A stretch of DNA of 64,000 nt. Source: Bacteroidota bacterium (GTDB taxonomy: Bacteria > Bacteroidota > Bacteroidia > Chitinophagales > Chitinophagaceae). Location of the stretch: contig JAUZNZ010000010.1 in NCBI GenBank assembly GCA_030706735.1, positions 1-64,000 on the forward strand, given 5' to 3'. The notes beneath the pieces are model-generated. The model searched no databases, was not told the DNA's origin, and saw only the letters and a program-made list of their open reading frames with translations. Every line of letters begins with the position of its first letter. Position 1 is the first letter of the stretch. The position numbers and the translations under genes were made by a program. This document shows, in pieces, positions 56,122 to 64,000 of the stretch.

Positions 56122-56766
56122 CTAAGAAGGTTCTATTTCTTTGATCTTTTGGGTAATGGATGGTAAATACGATTGGAACCAAGCGGGCAATTTATCAGGG
56201 GAAACGGCATGTGTGGGTAGGCCGTTTTCCAGGATGACCAATACCCGATGTTCGGCTTCGGAGGTGTCGGCTATTTGTACCGTGTGAAACATGTTGAAGT
56301 ACTTATCCAACTTCTCCAGGTTGCCAAAATAATTATTTGCTACGGTAATTGGATCGACGTAATGCCCGCCTTCCTGAGCTCTATCGACAACGCGAAGCTC
56401 CGACAAAGAGGTGTCTCGAAGGCCGAAGAAGATGAGATGAATAAGATACCCTGCCTCCCGGAATCTTCGCGGTATATCCCAGGTGGCTTCATTCGTGAAA
56501 TGACCTTCATAAGCAATGTCTGTGTTGTCGGCCAATGCCTTTTCAATTAGCGCATCGAAAGCTTGCTCGACAAATTCCCAGGCCATTTTTTTGCATTCTT
56601 TATGAGACTTTATCCCCGATCGCCAATATTCGCTCCTCTTTTGCATGAACAGCTTATCCCCGTCGAATATGGTCGTTGTTTGTCGGATTTTGGGAGGTAA
56701 ATATTCGGGGCCAATAGAGGATTTACCTGCTCCATTGGAACCTGTTATTATATATAGCTCCGGCAT
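56122..56766 (-). CDS. Zeta-toxin family kinase
   Basis: 214 residues. P-loop ITGSNGAGKSS with Lys15, IFDGDKLF (catalytic Asp region), and AYEGHFTN, matching zeta/PezT-like kinases, which phosphorylate UDP-N-acetylglucosamine and block wall synthesis. It is smaller than Gram-positive zeta (about 270-290) but typical for the Gram-negative branch. The start is 2 bp after the stop of a 104-residue gene, the likely antitoxin. In the island it would act as a maintenance or phage-defence module. Confidence 0.85.
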   Translation of the reverse strand: MPELYIITGSNGAGKSSIGPEYLPPKIRQTTTIFDGDKLFMQKRSEYWRSGIKSHKECKKMAWEFVEQAFDALIEKALADNTDIAYEGHFTNEATWDIPRRFREAGYLIHLIFFGLRDTSLSELRVVDRAQEGGHYVDPITVANNYFGNLEKLDKYFNMFHTVQIADTSEAEHRVLVILENGLPTHAVSPDKLPAWFQSYLPSITQKIKEIEPS

Positions 56767-56768
56767 TT

Positions 56769-57083
56769 CTAGAGGGTAGAAAAATGATATCTTTTGCGTA
56801 GTGCTTGAGCCTCAGCTAAAGACAGTTGCTGAATGATAACAAACTCTTTACCTTCCTTTTTTAGGGTTACCAACTTAATATCACCGTTTGGATATTCGAG
56901 GTAGCATTGATTTTCTGGCAAATCTCGGGAGTTGATCATAAAAGGATGACCGCTAGCGAGCTTTTTCAGACGAAGCTTTCTTACTGCATCATTGCCTTTT
57001 TCTTCTATGGTTTGGAGAGCTGTCATGCTATCAAAGTTACTAAAAATAGGTCGTTGTTTTACGTCAATAATCGCTTCATTCAT
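56769..57083 (-). CDS. Putative antitoxin partner of the zeta toxin
   Basis: 104 residues, no signal peptide. Contains FMINSRDLPENQCYLEYPNG and LVTLKKEGKEFVIIQQLS, ending LRKRYHFSTL. It directly precedes the zeta gene with a 2-bp gap and is not similar to classical epsilon antitoxins. The order (small gene first, toxin second) and spacing are those of a toxin-antitoxin operon. I recall similar small proteins before zeta genes in other Bacteroidota but cannot check this. Confidence 0.6.
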   Translation of the reverse strand: MNEAIIDVKQRPIFSNFDSMTALQTIEEKGNDAVRKLRLKKLASGHPFMINSRDLPENQCYLEYPNGDIKLVTLKKEGKEFVIIQQLSLAEAQALRKRYHFSTL

Positions 57084-57639
57084 TAAACGAGTAGAAGCGG
57101 TAAATTCTTATAAAAAATTAATTTTTTCGATATATATCTGGTTATTTCTAAGGGGTACTTTTGTCGGCATCCAAGACACTTCTAAGCCGGGCGAGCACTG
57201 CCAGGCGGGCAAGCCACTTCTACGCAGGGAAGCCACTGCGAGTCCATAGGTCTCCCTTCGGCAGAGGTCGGCAAACTGAGCGCCAGGTAGTGGTCACCCA
57301 GGCCCCGCAAAACCCCGATCTACCTGTCACTCATTTTGCAATTCCCCCGCCTTCGGTCGGGCGGCTCCTGTGTCTGCAGCTGCGCTGCATCCACCCGCCG
57401 CCCATTTTGTCCGCCACCCGCAAGCGCCCGGCAGCTTGGCTGATGATCTTGCCTCCGCTTCGCTCCGGCATAACTCTAAGGCCGAACCGGCGGGTTGCTG
57501 CGCGTCGGCCTCCTTTGTCGGCCTTTTTCGCGCAGCACTGCCGGGGCGCATGGCGGAGGTGGCGGCTTAGGAATATGCGGCCGCGGCGATCGACAGTGGA
57601 ATGCTACCTAGCTCTCCCTCGCCTTGCCCTACGCTTGCC

Positions 57640-57701
57640 CGAGTATAAAAGCACGGGAACTATAGTCCATCCTTAAGCATTGGAATGTGCTTTTATACTC
57701 G
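57640..57701. repeat. 15-bp perfect inverted repeat
   Basis: CGAGTATAAAAGCAC at 57640-57654 and its complement at 57687-57701, with a 32-bp spacer. It lies between the GC-rich block and the excisionase-like gene. Confidence 0.8.
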
Positions 57702-57819
57702 TGCCAGCATATCGATGTCTTCAGCTCCCCAAAAATGCCAAGAAGTAGAAATGATGGGCAAATTGCAGGGCATAGTTAATTCTTTTAACAAAATTGGCGA
57801 TACCATGAATCCCGAAAAG

Positions 57820-57848
57820 AATCAGGGGCGCCAACGACGCCCCTGATT
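57820..57848 (-). terminator. Terminator of the excisionase-like gene
   Basis: Minus strand AATCAGGGGCG/CGCCCCTGATT stem with a 7-nt loop followed by CTTTTC, 13 bp after the stop codon. Confidence 0.75.
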
Positions 57849-57860
57849 AGTCAGAATCAC

Positions 57861-58178
57861 TCAAGCACCTTTTGCCAGGATTTGAACGATCTTGTCGTAG
57901 TCGAAGTAATGGACTCCGCCGATCCTGGTGTAAGGGATGATCCCTTTTGCCTTCAAATTCTGCAAGGTTCCAGGCGAAATTTTCAACAGCTTTCGAACCT
58001 CGTGTGTCTTTAGCCACTTCTTGGGCACCATGTTCAAATGCTCCTTAAGCGTCTGTCCGATTTCGACTAGGAGCCGTTGCCGAAACTGCTCCAAATCCTG
58101 GCCAGTCACTAATTGATGAGGATACAAACAAGGGGAAGTCTGTTCAATTGTCTGATCCGTACGTGTCGCTTTTATCAT
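57861..58178 (-). CDS. Helix-turn-helix excisionase-like protein
   Basis: 105 residues. The C-terminal half is a MerR/AlpA-type HTH_17 domain: WLKTHEVRKLLKISPGTLQNLKAKGIIPYTRIGGVHYF. Such proteins, next to an integrase in Bacteroidota elements, act as excisionase or regulator of excision. It lies 110 bp downstream of the integrase stop on the same strand and ends in its own terminator. Confidence 0.8.
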   Translation of the reverse strand: MIKATRTDQTIEQTSPCLYPHQLVTGQDLEQFRQRLLVEIGQTLKEHLNMVPKKWLKTHEVRKLLKISPGTLQNLKAKGIIPYTRIGGVHYFDYDKIVQILAKGA

Positions 58179-58288
58179 TTTATCCCTCCTTTTTCATTCG
58201 CACAAATACTGATAATAAGCATTCAGGATATCAAAAGTACTCAATAGAATTGACGTTTGGTTCGGCATAATTTGCCGAACGAGCCAGG

Positions 58289-59512
58289 CTAACTGCCGAA
58301 CAACTTATTTCTCAAGACTTCCATGTTCTTGCTTATTTTTTTCCGGGTGACCCGGGCATAGCGCTGTGTGGTCTTGATGGATCTGTGACCCAACATTCGG
58401 CTTACCGTTTCCAACGGGACATCATTTTCAAGCGTAACTGTCGTCGCAAAAGTATGCCTGGCCGTATGCGTGGTCAGTTCCTTATTGATGCCGCAAATGG
58501 CAGCTAATTCCTTTAGATACCCATTAAACCGTTGATTGCTTCTAACGGGCAGTAATTTTTCATAGGATTGGCAATACGGATCGTTCTGATATCGGCTGAT
58601 AATATCCATCGCAATCGGCAATAGCGGAACGCATTCCGATTGGTCGTTTTTTTGGCGGTCCTTCGTAATCCATTTATGGCCATCGATCCCGATAAAAATG
58701 TTCTCCTTACCAAGTCCAAAGGTGTCTTCATAGGCAAAGCCGGTATAGCACATGAAGACATAACAATCCCTGGCCTCTGCCAATCGGGTTACTGGAATTT
58801 CCTTCGACACGAGTGCAATCAACTCCTCCATTTCCAGACGCACCGGATCTTTTTCATGGAAGGCAAGGCGATATCCGGCCGTCGGATCGGCTGCCAGCCA
58901 GCCCATCTCAACCGTCATTTTGAGGACAGTTTTCACCTGTCGGATATACTTCATGACGGTATTATTTTCCAATTTTTCAACGGTGGTCAGATAATATTCC
59001 AAATCATGTGCGAAGGACCGCTGGATGTCTTCCAGAAAGAGGTCGGAAAGTTTGTAGAAATGCTTCAAAAAAGCCTTGACCTTGCCGTAAGTATAGCTAT
59101 ACTTATCCAGGGTTGCCGGGGCCTTATTGCCGGCTTCGACTCTGTCCTGGTATTTCTTCAGGTGAACCTCGAAAGCCTGGCAAAGTGTCTTCCGGTTTGG
59201 CCTGACTCCATGGAACTCGTTTTTGATCATCTCGGCCGTGACCGTTTTGCCAATAGCAATGAGCCGGCTCTCGTGCATTCGAAGGGATCCTTTCATCGTT
59301 TCCAGGTGGGCATTGATCGCTTTAGCTTCATCGGTAGTTCCTTTAACCCGTTGACTTTTTGAATCCCATAAGGCTGCAGTTACTTCCCGGTGAGTAGCAA
59401 TTTCTGCGCGTTCACCATTGACAGTAATTCTGATAAAAAGGGGGAGCTTGCCATTCCTGATCCTGGCCTTAATGGCCCATACTAAAATGGAAAAACTTTG
59501 CTTCGAACTCAT
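58289..59512 (-). CDS. Site-specific tyrosine recombinase (integrase)
   Basis: 407 residues from the ATG at 59512 (MSSKQSFSIL). N-terminal arm-binding domain, core-binding SAM-like domain (about 100-190) and catalytic domain. Visible catalytic parts: HTARHTF (H-x-x-R), LGHRSIKTTQRYARV (His and Tyr nucleophile). The first catalytic Arg is absent in CYTGFAYEDTFGL, as known for CTnDOT-type integrases. It lies 249 bp from tRNA-Asp, whose 3' end is the attachment site. Confidence 0.93.
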   Translation of the reverse strand: MSSKQSFSILVWAIKARIRNGKLPLFIRITVNGERAEIATHREVTAALWDSKSQRVKGTTDEAKAINAHLETMKGSLRMHESRLIAIGKTVTAEMIKNEFHGVRPNRKTLCQAFEVHLKKYQDRVEAGNKAPATLDKYSYTYGKVKAFLKHFYKLSDLFLEDIQRSFAHDLEYYLTTVEKLENNTVMKYIRQVKTVLKMTVEMGWLAADPTAGYRLAFHEKDPVRLEMEELIALVSKEIPVTRLAEARDCYVFMCYTGFAYEDTFGLGKENIFIGIDGHKWITKDRQKNDQSECVPLLPIAMDIISRYQNDPYCQSYEKLLPVRSNQRFNGYLKELAAICGINKELTTHTARHTFATTVTLENDVPLETVSRMLGHRSIKTTQRYARVTRKKISKNMEVLRNKLFGS

Positions 59513-59609
59513 ACATTTCGTTTTAAGTGACTGAATGATGTGTTTTGAAGCTCTTTGACACGGTAGGTCATTCGGCTGAAAGCCTTTACAGACGAAGGTT
59601 TTCAAATCA

Positions 59610-59665
59610 TTCGGTTAACAAAAATACCGGCCACGAACTGTTAACCGAATTGTACCCGAATTCTT
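59610..59665. repeat. Putative integrase arm-type sites, right end
   Basis: GTTAACCGAAT occurs at 59641-59651 and inverted at 59610-59620; the longer 27-base copy 59639-59665 matches the left-end site at 54681-54707. Confidence 0.55.
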
Positions 59666-59703
59666 TGATATTGTTTCTTGCAATTTGGTGAGAGGGGAAG
59701 TTA

Positions 59704-59737
59704 AAACCCGCTCCTGTATTGAGTTTGGAGCGGGTTT
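59704..59737 (-). terminator. Island-supplied terminator for tRNA-Asp
   Basis: 11-bp perfect stem AAACCCGCTCC/GGAGCGGGTTT with a 12-nt loop, located 24 nt downstream of the tRNA 3' end. The T-run on the minus strand is short (TTTTAACTT). Confidence 0.6.
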
Positions 59738-59760
59738 GACGAGATGTGGAATATCTCTTA

Positions 59761-59782
59761 GCGGACTGGACGGGACTCGAAC
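59761..59782. repeat. Right attachment site within tRNA-Asp
   Basis: 22 bases identical to 54611-54632. It covers the 3' acceptor strand and part of the T-arm, so the tRNA stays intact on this side. Confidence 0.9.
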
Positions 59783-59835
59783 CCGCGACCTCCGCCGTGA
59801 CAGGGCGGCATTCTAACCAACTGAACTACCAATCC
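59762..59835 (-). tRNA. tRNA-Asp(GTC)
   Basis: Folds as a cloverleaf: acceptor GGATTGG/CCAGTCC, anticodon stem CCGCC/GGCGG with loop CTGTCAC giving anticodon GTC, T-arm with GGTTCGAGTCC. CCA is not encoded. Its 3' end is the insertion site of the island. Confidence 0.95.
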
Positions 59836-59912
59836 AACTTACTTTTAATAGGCCAAAAACCGGAAAGGCCGAACCAAAACCGACGGCCATGATCTCCGAA
59901 TTTTCAGGATGG

Positions 59913-59942
59913 CAAAGATAGGGTAATTTTGCGTTTTGCCAA
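59913..59942 (-). promoter_or_regulatory. Promoter of tRNA-Asp
   Basis: TTG (59940-59942), 19-nt spacer, TATCTTTG (59913-59920) on the minus strand: a good match to the Bacteroidetes consensus TTG-N19-TAnnTTTG, 78 bp before the tRNA. Confidence 0.75.
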
Positions 59943-60098
59943 CAAAACTTTGTGGCTGCCGGGGGGTAAATCCCGGGGGAAAAGGCGCATCCGTTAATTT
60001 TACCACTTTATACTATATTGTGCCGCATTATCTTGTTAAAAGGGCAGCCCCATCCTATCGAAACCCTTGCTATTATTTTAAGATCACTATCAACAACT

Positions 60099-61076
60099 AT
60101 GGCCCAATTAAAGAATCGACAGTTCCTGGACTTCGAACGACCCATCAAGGATCTCTTCGACGAGATCGAGAAGCTCAAGCAGACTGCCGAGAAGACCAAG
60201 GTTGACCTCAGCGACTCCATCCGCAAGCTCGAAGACCAGGTGCTGGAGAAACGCAAAGAGATCACCCAACACCTCACCCCCTGGCAAAAAGTACAGCTGA
60301 GCCGCCACCCGGACCGACCATACACCACGAAATATATCGATAAGATGTGCAAGAACTTCGTGGAGCTATTCGGCGACCGGAACGTGCGCGACGACAAGGC
60401 GATGGTGGGCGGCTTCGCCCAATTGGACGGTGAAACCGTCATGATGATCGGCCAGCAAAAAGGCACCAATACCAAAACGCGCCAGATGCGCAACTTCGGC
60501 ATGGCCAATCCGGAGGGGTATCGAAAAGCGCTCCGGCTCATGAAGCTGGCAGAAAAATTCGATAAGCCCATCATCACCCTGATCGATACGCCGGGAGCCT
60601 ACCCGGGCATGGAAGCCGAAGAACGCGGACAGGGAGAGGCCATCGCCCGTAACATTTATGAAATGATGCGCCTCCGGGTGCCTGTTATTTGCGTCATTAT
60701 CGGGGAAGGCGCGTCGGGCGGCGCGCTGGGTATCGGCGTAGGCGACCGGGTCTATATGCTGGAGAATTCCTGGTATACGGTCATTTCGCCGGAGAATTGC
60801 AGCTCCATCCTTTGGCGTAGTTGGGACCAAAAGGAAAAAGCGGCCGAGGAACTGAAACTCACCCCGGACAATATGTATAGTTTCGGACTGATCGATAGTA
60901 TCATCCCGGAACCGCTGGGAGGCGCCCATTGGGATTACGATGAGGCGGCCGCCCTGCTGAAACCCCGGCTGATCGAGACGATCCGGGAACTAAAGCAATA
61001 TGCGCCCGAGTATCGCATTGAGAAGCGGATCGAAAAGTTCGGCAAGATGGGCTTTTGGAACGAATTGCCGGCATGA
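60099..61076 (+). CDS. accA: Acetyl-CoA carboxylase carboxyltransferase subunit alpha
   Basis: 325 residues from the ATG at 60099 ([16 protein letters not shown]); an upstream frame start at 60018 is rejected. Typical AccA features: an N-terminal helical region, [52 protein letters not shown] and [14 protein letters not shown]. With AccD it transfers carboxyl from biotin to acetyl-CoA, the first step of fatty acid synthesis. dapA follows after 21 bp. Confidence 0.96.
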   Translation: MAQLKNRQFLDFERPIKDLFDEIEKLKQTAEKTKVDLSDSIRKLEDQVLEKRKEITQHLTPWQKVQLSRHPDRPYTTKYIDKMCKNFVELFGDRNVRDDKAMVGGFAQLDGETVMMIGQQKGTNTKTRQMRNFGMANPEGYRKALRLMKLAEKFDKPIITLIDTPGAYPGMEAEERGQGEAIARNIYEMMRLRVPVICVIIGEGASGGALGIGVGDRVYMLENSWYTVISPENCSSILWRSWDQKEKAAEELKLTPDNMYSFGLIDSIIPEPLGGAHWDYDEAAALLKPRLIETIRELKQYAPEYRIEKRIEKFGKMGFWNELPA

Positions 61077-61097
61077 ACACTAAAAAACCTTAACTGA

Positions 61098-61979
61098 ATG
61101 TCTCTCAGGGAAAAGCTCCGCGGAACGGGAGTGGCGTTGATAACCGCCTTCAAAGCCGACGGTGCGGTGGACTACGACGCGATGGAACGGGTTATCGATC
61201 ATGTCCTTAAGGGCGGGGTGGACTATCTCGTTACCCTCGGCACCACAGGAGAAACGCCAACCCTCAGCAAGGAGGAAAAGATCGCACTGATCCATTTCAC
61301 CTATGAGAAAGCGGCCGGAAAAGTGCCGGTGATCGTTGGGATCGGAGGCAACAATACCCGGGAATTGGTCCATGACCTGGGACACTATCCGCTGGATAAA
61401 GCGACTGCCGTGCTGAGCGCCAGCCCGAACTACAACAAACCCAGCCAGGAAGGGCTTTTTCAACACTATAAGGCCCTCGCGGCTGCCAGCCCCAGGCCCC
61501 TCATCCTCTACAATGTCCCCGGTCGCACGGGACGGAACCTGAACGCCGCCACGACGATCCGCCTCGCCCGGGAGGTGAAAAATATAGAAGGGATCAAGGA
61601 GGCCAGCGGCGACATGGCCTTGTGCATGGAACTCCTGCGTGACCGGCCCGCCGATTTCCTCGTCGTCAGCGGCGATGACGCCCTGGCGCTGCCCCAGATC
61701 GCCTGTGGCATGGAGGGGGTGATCAGCGTCATCGCAAACAGTCATCCACGGCCCTTTACGGATATGGTGCGGGCCTGCCTGGCCGGAGACTTCAAAAAGG
61801 CAAAGGGCTTGAATGACCGCCTGATCGAAGCCTATGAACTGCTCTTCGGGGAGAATAACCCCGCCGGCGTCAAAGCCGCCATGAGCGAAATGAAATTGAT
61901 CGGGAACTATCTGCGTCTGCCGCTGGTGCCCCTGAGCGAAGGGGTGCACAACCGCCTGAAGGCCTACCTGGCCAAATGA
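61098..61979 (+). CDS. dapA: 4-hydroxy-tetrahydrodipicolinate synthase
   Basis: 293 residues, TIM-barrel DHDPS family. GTTGETPTLSKEEK (pyruvate/substrate loop), the catalytic Tyr in LYNVPGRTGRN and Schiff-base Lys in GIKEASGD are present. It condenses pyruvate and aspartate semialdehyde toward lysine and diaminopimelate. Probably co-transcribed with accA. Confidence 0.95.
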   Translation: MSLREKLRGTGVALITAFKADGAVDYDAMERVIDHVLKGGVDYLVTLGTTGETPTLSKEEKIALIHFTYEKAAGKVPVIVGIGGNNTRELVHDLGHYPLDKATAVLSASPNYNKPSQEGLFQHYKALAAASPRPLILYNVPGRTGRNLNAATTIRLAREVKNIEGIKEASGDMALCMELLRDRPADFLVVSGDDALALPQIACGMEGVISVIANSHPRPFTDMVRACLAGDFKKAKGLNDRLIEAYELLFGENNPAGVKAAMSEMKLIGNYLRLPLVPLSEGVHNRLKAYLAK

Positions 61980-61985
61980 ATTCTT

Positions 61986-62888
61986 CTATATTCTGTACGT
62001 GACGCCCTCCAGGGCGAGATCGGTATTGGGGAAGACTTCCCGGGCCTCCTGCTCAAAAAGGTCCAGCTTTTCATATTTGGAGCTGAAATGGCCGATCAGC
62101 AGGCGTTTAGCCCCGGCCCGGCGGGCTACCGTAGCAGCTTGTACGGTGGTGCTGTGGAACCTTTTGCCTGCCCGTTCCTCGAGTTCCTTCAAATAGGTCG
62201 TTTCATGGTATAAGAGATCGACGCCCCGAACTTTTTCGATGATGCGTTCATCGAAAAGCGTATCGGATGAATAGGCATAGGACCGGGCATGCGGGGCCGG
62301 ATCGGTGACCGAGACATTGGGGACGACCTGGCCGCTCTGCGATTGATAATCTTCTCCTTTCTTGAGCCGGTCGAAGAAAGAAGAAGGGACATCGTATTGC
62401 CTCGCCTTTTCCGGATTAACCCGGCGCAAGGGCCTGATCTCGCGGAATCGGAAGCCCCAGCATTCGATCCGGTGGTAAACATGAAAGGCGCTGACCTCGA
62501 ATTTCGGCTCGCTGACAATGACGCCTTCGCCTAAAAGAGGGTGGAAATGCAAGGGATAAGGCAATTCGATATTGGCGACCTTCAACTGGAGTTCGACGAT
62601 GGCCTGAAGAACAGAGGGTGCATAGATATGCAGATCCTGGGTTCGGCCCAGCAGGCCCATACTGGTCAGCAATCCGATGAGCCCGAAATAATGGTCGCCA
62701 TGCAAATGGGAGATAAAGACATGATTGATCTTGGAGCGGCGGATCTTGTACTTGGCCATCTGCATCTGGGTACCTTCGCCGCAATCGATCAGGAATATAT
62801 GTTCCTCCATCGTAACCACCTGGGAAGTGGGGTGACGATCGAAAGCAGGAAGCGCAGAATTATTGCCCAAAATAGTGACGGCCAGCAT
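61986..62888 (-). CDS. rnz: Ribonuclease Z
   Basis: 300 residues, metallo-beta-lactamase fold. N-terminal LGNNSALPA, metal site SHLHGDHYFGL (HxHxDH), LYHETTYL and the C-terminal HFSSKYEKLD motif identify RNase Z, which trims tRNA 3' ends; the tRNA-Asp here lacks an encoded CCA and would need it. Convergent with dapA (6 bp between stops). Confidence 0.93.
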   Translation of the reverse strand: MLAVTILGNNSALPAFDRHPTSQVVTMEEHIFLIDCGEGTQMQMAKYKIRRSKINHVFISHLHGDHYFGLIGLLTSMGLLGRTQDLHIYAPSVLQAIVELQLKVANIELPYPLHFHPLLGEGVIVSEPKFEVSAFHVYHRIECWGFRFREIRPLRRVNPEKARQYDVPSSFFDRLKKGEDYQSQSGQVVPNVSVTDPAPHARSYAYSSDTLFDERIIEKVRGVDLLYHETTYLKELEERAGKRFHSTTVQAATVARRAGAKRLLIGHFSSKYEKLDLFEQEAREVFPNTDLALEGVTYRI

Positions 62889-63178
62889 TACGCGATTTTA
62901 AAGATTACGATCCGTGTATAGACGACAGGCAACACTGATCTGCTGCATTTTACCCCAAAATAAGCAACTTAATCCAGTAACGCGGGAGGGGATGCCGGAA
63001 TTGTACCTCATGGGCTTTCAGCGTTGGGGCAATTGCCGGCGGCGGGTATTTATTCCCCGTGACCGGCCCCGGATGGCTGTCTTTCTGTCCGCCAACAACC
63101 TAAAAGCGCGATCGGATGGCAGCAAACGGGTGGGGAAACAGGCCCGGGAAGTCCGGAAGACACTTTGGAAAAAAGAAG

Positions 63179-63559
63179 TCAGAGGTCGTCCCCATTCAGG
63201 AGTTCCCTTTCGACCTCCTCCATCTGGACGATGTCTCCGGCCTCGCTGGCGGTCGGGACGACGTTCAAAAGCTCGAGCAGGCCTGTGTTTTCAAGCGTTT
63301 TCTCCACCTCGGGGCTCAGTTCACAGATGACGAAAGACGCCCCGCTGTCGTAAAAAGCATCCTGGATGCCGACAAGCCGCCTGGCCGCAGCATCCTCTAC
63401 GATTTGGATGTCTTTAAGTATGAGTACCACGTTTTTCACGTCATTTTGGAGGATCGGCAGCAAATTATCATCCAGGGCCGCTGTCATATTAGCAGCAAGA
63501 TGCTCCTCCAGGATCGTAATGGCATGGAATTTTTCCTTGGTATCAATTTTGACTTGCAT
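63179..63559 (-). CDS. STAS-domain protein (anti-sigma antagonist-like)
   Basis: 126 residues from the ATG at 63559. STAS fold: FHAITILEEHLAANMTAALDDNLLPIL, a strand VVLILKDIQIVEDAA (here the usual Ser of D-S-S is replaced: IVEDAA) and FVICELSPEVEKTLENTGLL. Without the phosphorylatable Ser it would not be switched by a kinase in the SpoIIAA manner. Usually such a gene precedes rnz in related genomes; the 290-bp gap to rnz here holds no gene I can support. Confidence 0.8.
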   Translation of the reverse strand: MQVKIDTKEKFHAITILEEHLAANMTAALDDNLLPILQNDVKNVVLILKDIQIVEDAAARRLVGIQDAFYDSGASFVICELSPEVEKTLENTGLLELLNVVPTASEAGDIVQMEEVERELLNGDDL

Positions 63560-63653
63560 ATACACTTAAAGCATTATAATGGCCGTTAATAACTTAGCCG
63601 AAACATAAGTCAAAAATATTCGTTATTATTGTATAAAGCTCAATTACTTAAAA

Positions 63654-64000
63654 ATGGATAATAATTTTTCAGCCCAGGTAAAGGAGATCATATCATTCAG
63701 CAGGGAGGAGGCTTTGCGACTGGGGAACGATTTTATCGGTACGGAGCACTTGTTGCTGGGCCTGATCCGTGAGGGAGATAATACAGCGGTTCGCATCCTG
63801 AAGAGTTTCAATGTGGACCTGTATGAATTGCGCAAGGAGGTGGAGATGGCAGTAAAAGACAAGACCGGTAAGAACATCGCCAATATAAACAGCCTACCCC
63901 TGACCAAACAGGCGGAGAAAGTGATACGTGTCACCGTACTGGAGGCAAAGGCTCTGAAGAGCCCGACAGTCGAGACTGAGCACCTGATGCTCTCGATCCT
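63654..64000 (+). CDS. clpC: ClpC-type ATPase, N-terminal part (cut by window end)
   Basis: The 115 visible residues are the Clp N-domain: FSAQVKEIISFSREEALRLGNDFIGTEHLLLGLI, followed by the second repeat ETEHLMLSIL at the window edge. ClpC works with ClpP to unfold and degrade proteins. The ATG at 63654 fits the family start. ClpB is less likely given the SREEALRLG form. Confidence 0.9.
   Translation, partial: MDNNFSAQVKEIISFSREEALRLGNDFIGTEHLLLGLIREGDNTAVRILKSFNVDLYELRKEVEMAVKDKTGKNIANINSLPLTKQAEKVIRVTVLEAKALKSPTVETEHLMLSI

Larger units (their letters stand above)
57084..57860. other. GC-rich non-coding block of the island
   Basis: About 57160-57640 is much richer in G+C than the rest of the island and full of short complementary runs (CCGCC-TTCGGT-CGGGCGG, CCTCCGCTTCGCTCCGG). 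Frames across it are Arg/Pro-rich and not protein-like. A 15-bp inverted repeat closes it on the right. It could be an oriT, a structured RNA or a regulatory region; nothing decides among these. Confidence 0.45.
54611..59782. mobile_element. Integrative genomic island in tRNA-Asp, about 5.15 kb
   Basis: Bounded by a 22-bp direct repeat made from the tRNA-Asp 3' end. It carries a tyrosine recombinase next to the tRNA gene, an excisionase-like HTH protein, putative arm-type sites near both ends, a zeta-toxin module and small cargo genes. All genes point leftward, away from the tRNA. No relaxase, conjugation or replication gene is present, so it is either satellite-like (mobilised by another element) or immobile. 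Confidence 0.9.

Noticed and set aside
57161-57676. 171-codon plus-strand frame in the GC-rich block of the island
   Set aside because: Arg/Pro-rich, no domain, other long frames overlap it on both strands; typical of open frames caused by high GC.
62914-63330. 138-codon plus-strand frame between rnz and the STAS gene
   Set aside because: Overlaps the STAS gene antisense, is highly basic and has no domain.

Overview
This is chromosomal DNA from a Bacteroidota, most likely of the Chitinophagaceae/Chitinophagales. The evidence is a SusC/SusD outer-membrane pair with a FecR anti-sigma factor, a GldG-type transporter fusion, RteC-family proteins, a Bacteroidetes-type tyrosine recombinase, and promoters of the TTG-N19/21-TAnnTTTG type. 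All assignments come from reading the sequence; no database search was run.

Layout. (1) 1-5072: tail of an ABC ATPase, a GldG-like permease fusion and two tandem MutS-core ATPases, all joined by start/stop overlaps. (2) 5156-31319: a peptide-scavenging locus with FecR, SusC, SusD, three paralogous S9 peptidases, two thioredoxin-fold proteins, a propeller-amidohydrolase, a DPP-IV-like peptidase and an S10 carboxypeptidase. It grew by duplication of a peptidase-thioredoxin module, and a 21-bp repeat marks a lost gene copy. (3) 31328-40076: a sugar operon with GH2, GH116, a lipoprotein, L-fucose isomerase and a FucP-type symporter. (4) 40077-54610: an accessory region with three short RteC-like genes, panD, an aminotransferase homologue lacking its PLP lysine, a threonine-dehydrogenase-like SDR, a LytTR protein, a TonB receptor, an altered cysteine desulfurase and several gene relics. 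(5) 54611-59782: an integrated island of about 5.15 kb in the 3' end of tRNA-Asp(GTC), with integrase, HTH/excisionase-like gene, zeta toxin with a partner, an orphan antitoxin-like gene, a possible immunity gene and a GC-rich non-coding block. (6) 59836-64000: housekeeping genes accA, dapA, rnz, a STAS protein and the start of clpC.

The most unusual part is region 4. Three minus-strand promoter-leaders share an outer stem (AACGGG / CCCGTT) enclosing about 48 nt. They precede the RteC pair, a truncated Crp/Fnr gene and the cysteine desulfurase. Further down the same transcripts lie two small hairpin families (four copies of one, two of another), possible short peptide ORFs, and an attenuator-like hairpin holding the start codon of a 10-codon ORF that overlaps the rteC start. 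This looks like a repeated cis-regulatory leader system I do not recognise. In the same region two PLP-fold proteins have substituted active-site residues.
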